Notes under the pieces: model-generated
Databases searched by the model: none
What the model saw: the letters and a program-made list of their open reading frames with translations, nothing else
Told to the model about the DNA's origin: nothing
Assembly (NCBI GenBank): GCA_017828935.1
Contig: JAGAUG010000055.1
Location: 1-6,048, forward strand
Reading direction: 5' to 3'
Length of the DNA stretch: 6,048 nucleotides
Origin: Oscillospiraceae bacterium
Lineage (GTDB): Bacteria > Bacillota > Clostridia > Oscillospirales > Ruminococcaceae
Translations under genes and position numbers: made by a program
Shown: positions 5,886 through 6,048 of the stretch, piece by piece
Layout: the number at the start of each line of letters is the position of its first letter
Numbering within the stretch: the first letter of the stretch is position 1

Positions 5886-6048
5886 ATGTATTTTATAAAA
5901 AAATTAAATAATTTAAAAAATAATTTAAATATTAAATTACCAAAATTTGGTACGGGGGGGGGTACTAGTAGATATAAAAATATAATAATTTTTATTATAT
6001 TTATACTAAGTATTAGTATTCGGTCTTTTGGATTGGAAACTACAGAGC
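5886..6048 (+). CDS. N-terminus of an unrecognised membrane or secreted protein with a poly-G tract (3' truncated by window edge)
   Basis: The ATG at 5886 has a perfect AGGAGG (5872-5877) 8 nt upstream and its own promoter, so the start is secure. Fifty-four codons are visible. Residues 1-32 are basic and Asn/Leu/Lys-rich, with a Gly stretch (GTGGGTS) encoded by a run of nine Gs. Residues ~33-47 are a strong hydrophobic segment (IIIFIIFILSISI), followed by RSFGLETTE. This fits either a signal peptide with an unusually long N-region or a type II membrane anchor; most of the protein would then be outside the cell. The family cannot be told from this part. The G9 tract makes the gene a candidate phase-variable locus, because no alternative in-frame ATG or GTG follows the tract within the window. 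Confidence 0.85.
   Translation, partial: MYFIKKLNNLKNNLNIKLPKFGTGGGTSRYKNIIIFIIFILSISIRSFGLETTE
5954..5962 (+). repeat. G9 homopolymer inside coding sequence
   Basis: Nine consecutive Gs occur at codons 23-26 of the right-edge gene, flanked on both sides by GGTAC-like sequence, in a window otherwise made mostly of A and T. At nine Gs the frame is open. With eight Gs it meets TAA eight codons on; with seven or ten it meets TAG almost at once. Long G tracts are classic slipped-strand mispairing sites. Confidence 0.85.

Noticed and set aside
1..6048. Defence island, prophage, IS element or alternative genetic code
   Set aside because: No transposase, integrase, nuclease or toxin-antitoxin gene is recognisable, no target-site repeats are seen, and the genes read normally with the standard bacterial code.

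Overview
This is a very AT-rich, low-GC bacterial segment with dense genes, perfect sigma-A-type promoters, strong AGGAGG ribosome binding sites, rho-independent terminators and the standard code (TGG for Trp; TAA and TAG stops). It carries an oxygen-sensitive class III ribonucleotide reductase and an InhA-like secreted M6 protease. Together these suggest an anaerobic, host- or polymer-associated member of the Firmicutes/Clostridia. A segmented-filamentous-bacterium (Candidatus Arthromitus/Savagella) type genome would fit the composition and gene content, but that is a guess without a search.

Layout. (1) 3-278, plus strand: the C-terminal end of an unrecognised protein that enters from the left. 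(2) 286-325: a 17-bp-stem terminator able to serve both strands. (3) 342-2657, minus strand: nrdD, complete, with no nrdG activase beside it. (4) 2658-3152: a 495-bp divergent regulatory region. It holds the nrdD promoter (extended -10, with two NrdR-box-like sites four helical turns apart), an extremely AT-rich middle with a long inverted repeat, a consensus promoter for the protease gene, and a ~110-nt leader with an odd start-stop mini-ORF behind a strong Shine-Dalgarno. (5) 3153-5723, plus strand: a secreted M6-family metalloprotease followed by two beta-type domains and a 180-residue low-complexity charged tail. (6) 5731-5768: a strong terminator. (7) 5814-6048, plus strand: a promoter, RBS and the first 54 codons of a membrane or secreted protein cut by the right edge. 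A G9 homopolymer lies early in this reading frame.

The genes do not form one operon; each has its own promoter and/or terminator. nrdD supplies dNTPs under anaerobiosis and is probably repressed by NrdR when dATP is high. The protease and the last gene look like envelope or secreted factors. The most interesting signal is the G9 tract: any length change that is not a multiple of three puts the reading frame into an early stop, which is the layout of a phase-variable contingency locus. No CRISPR array, insertion sequence, tRNA or rRNA, or recognisable defence system was seen.
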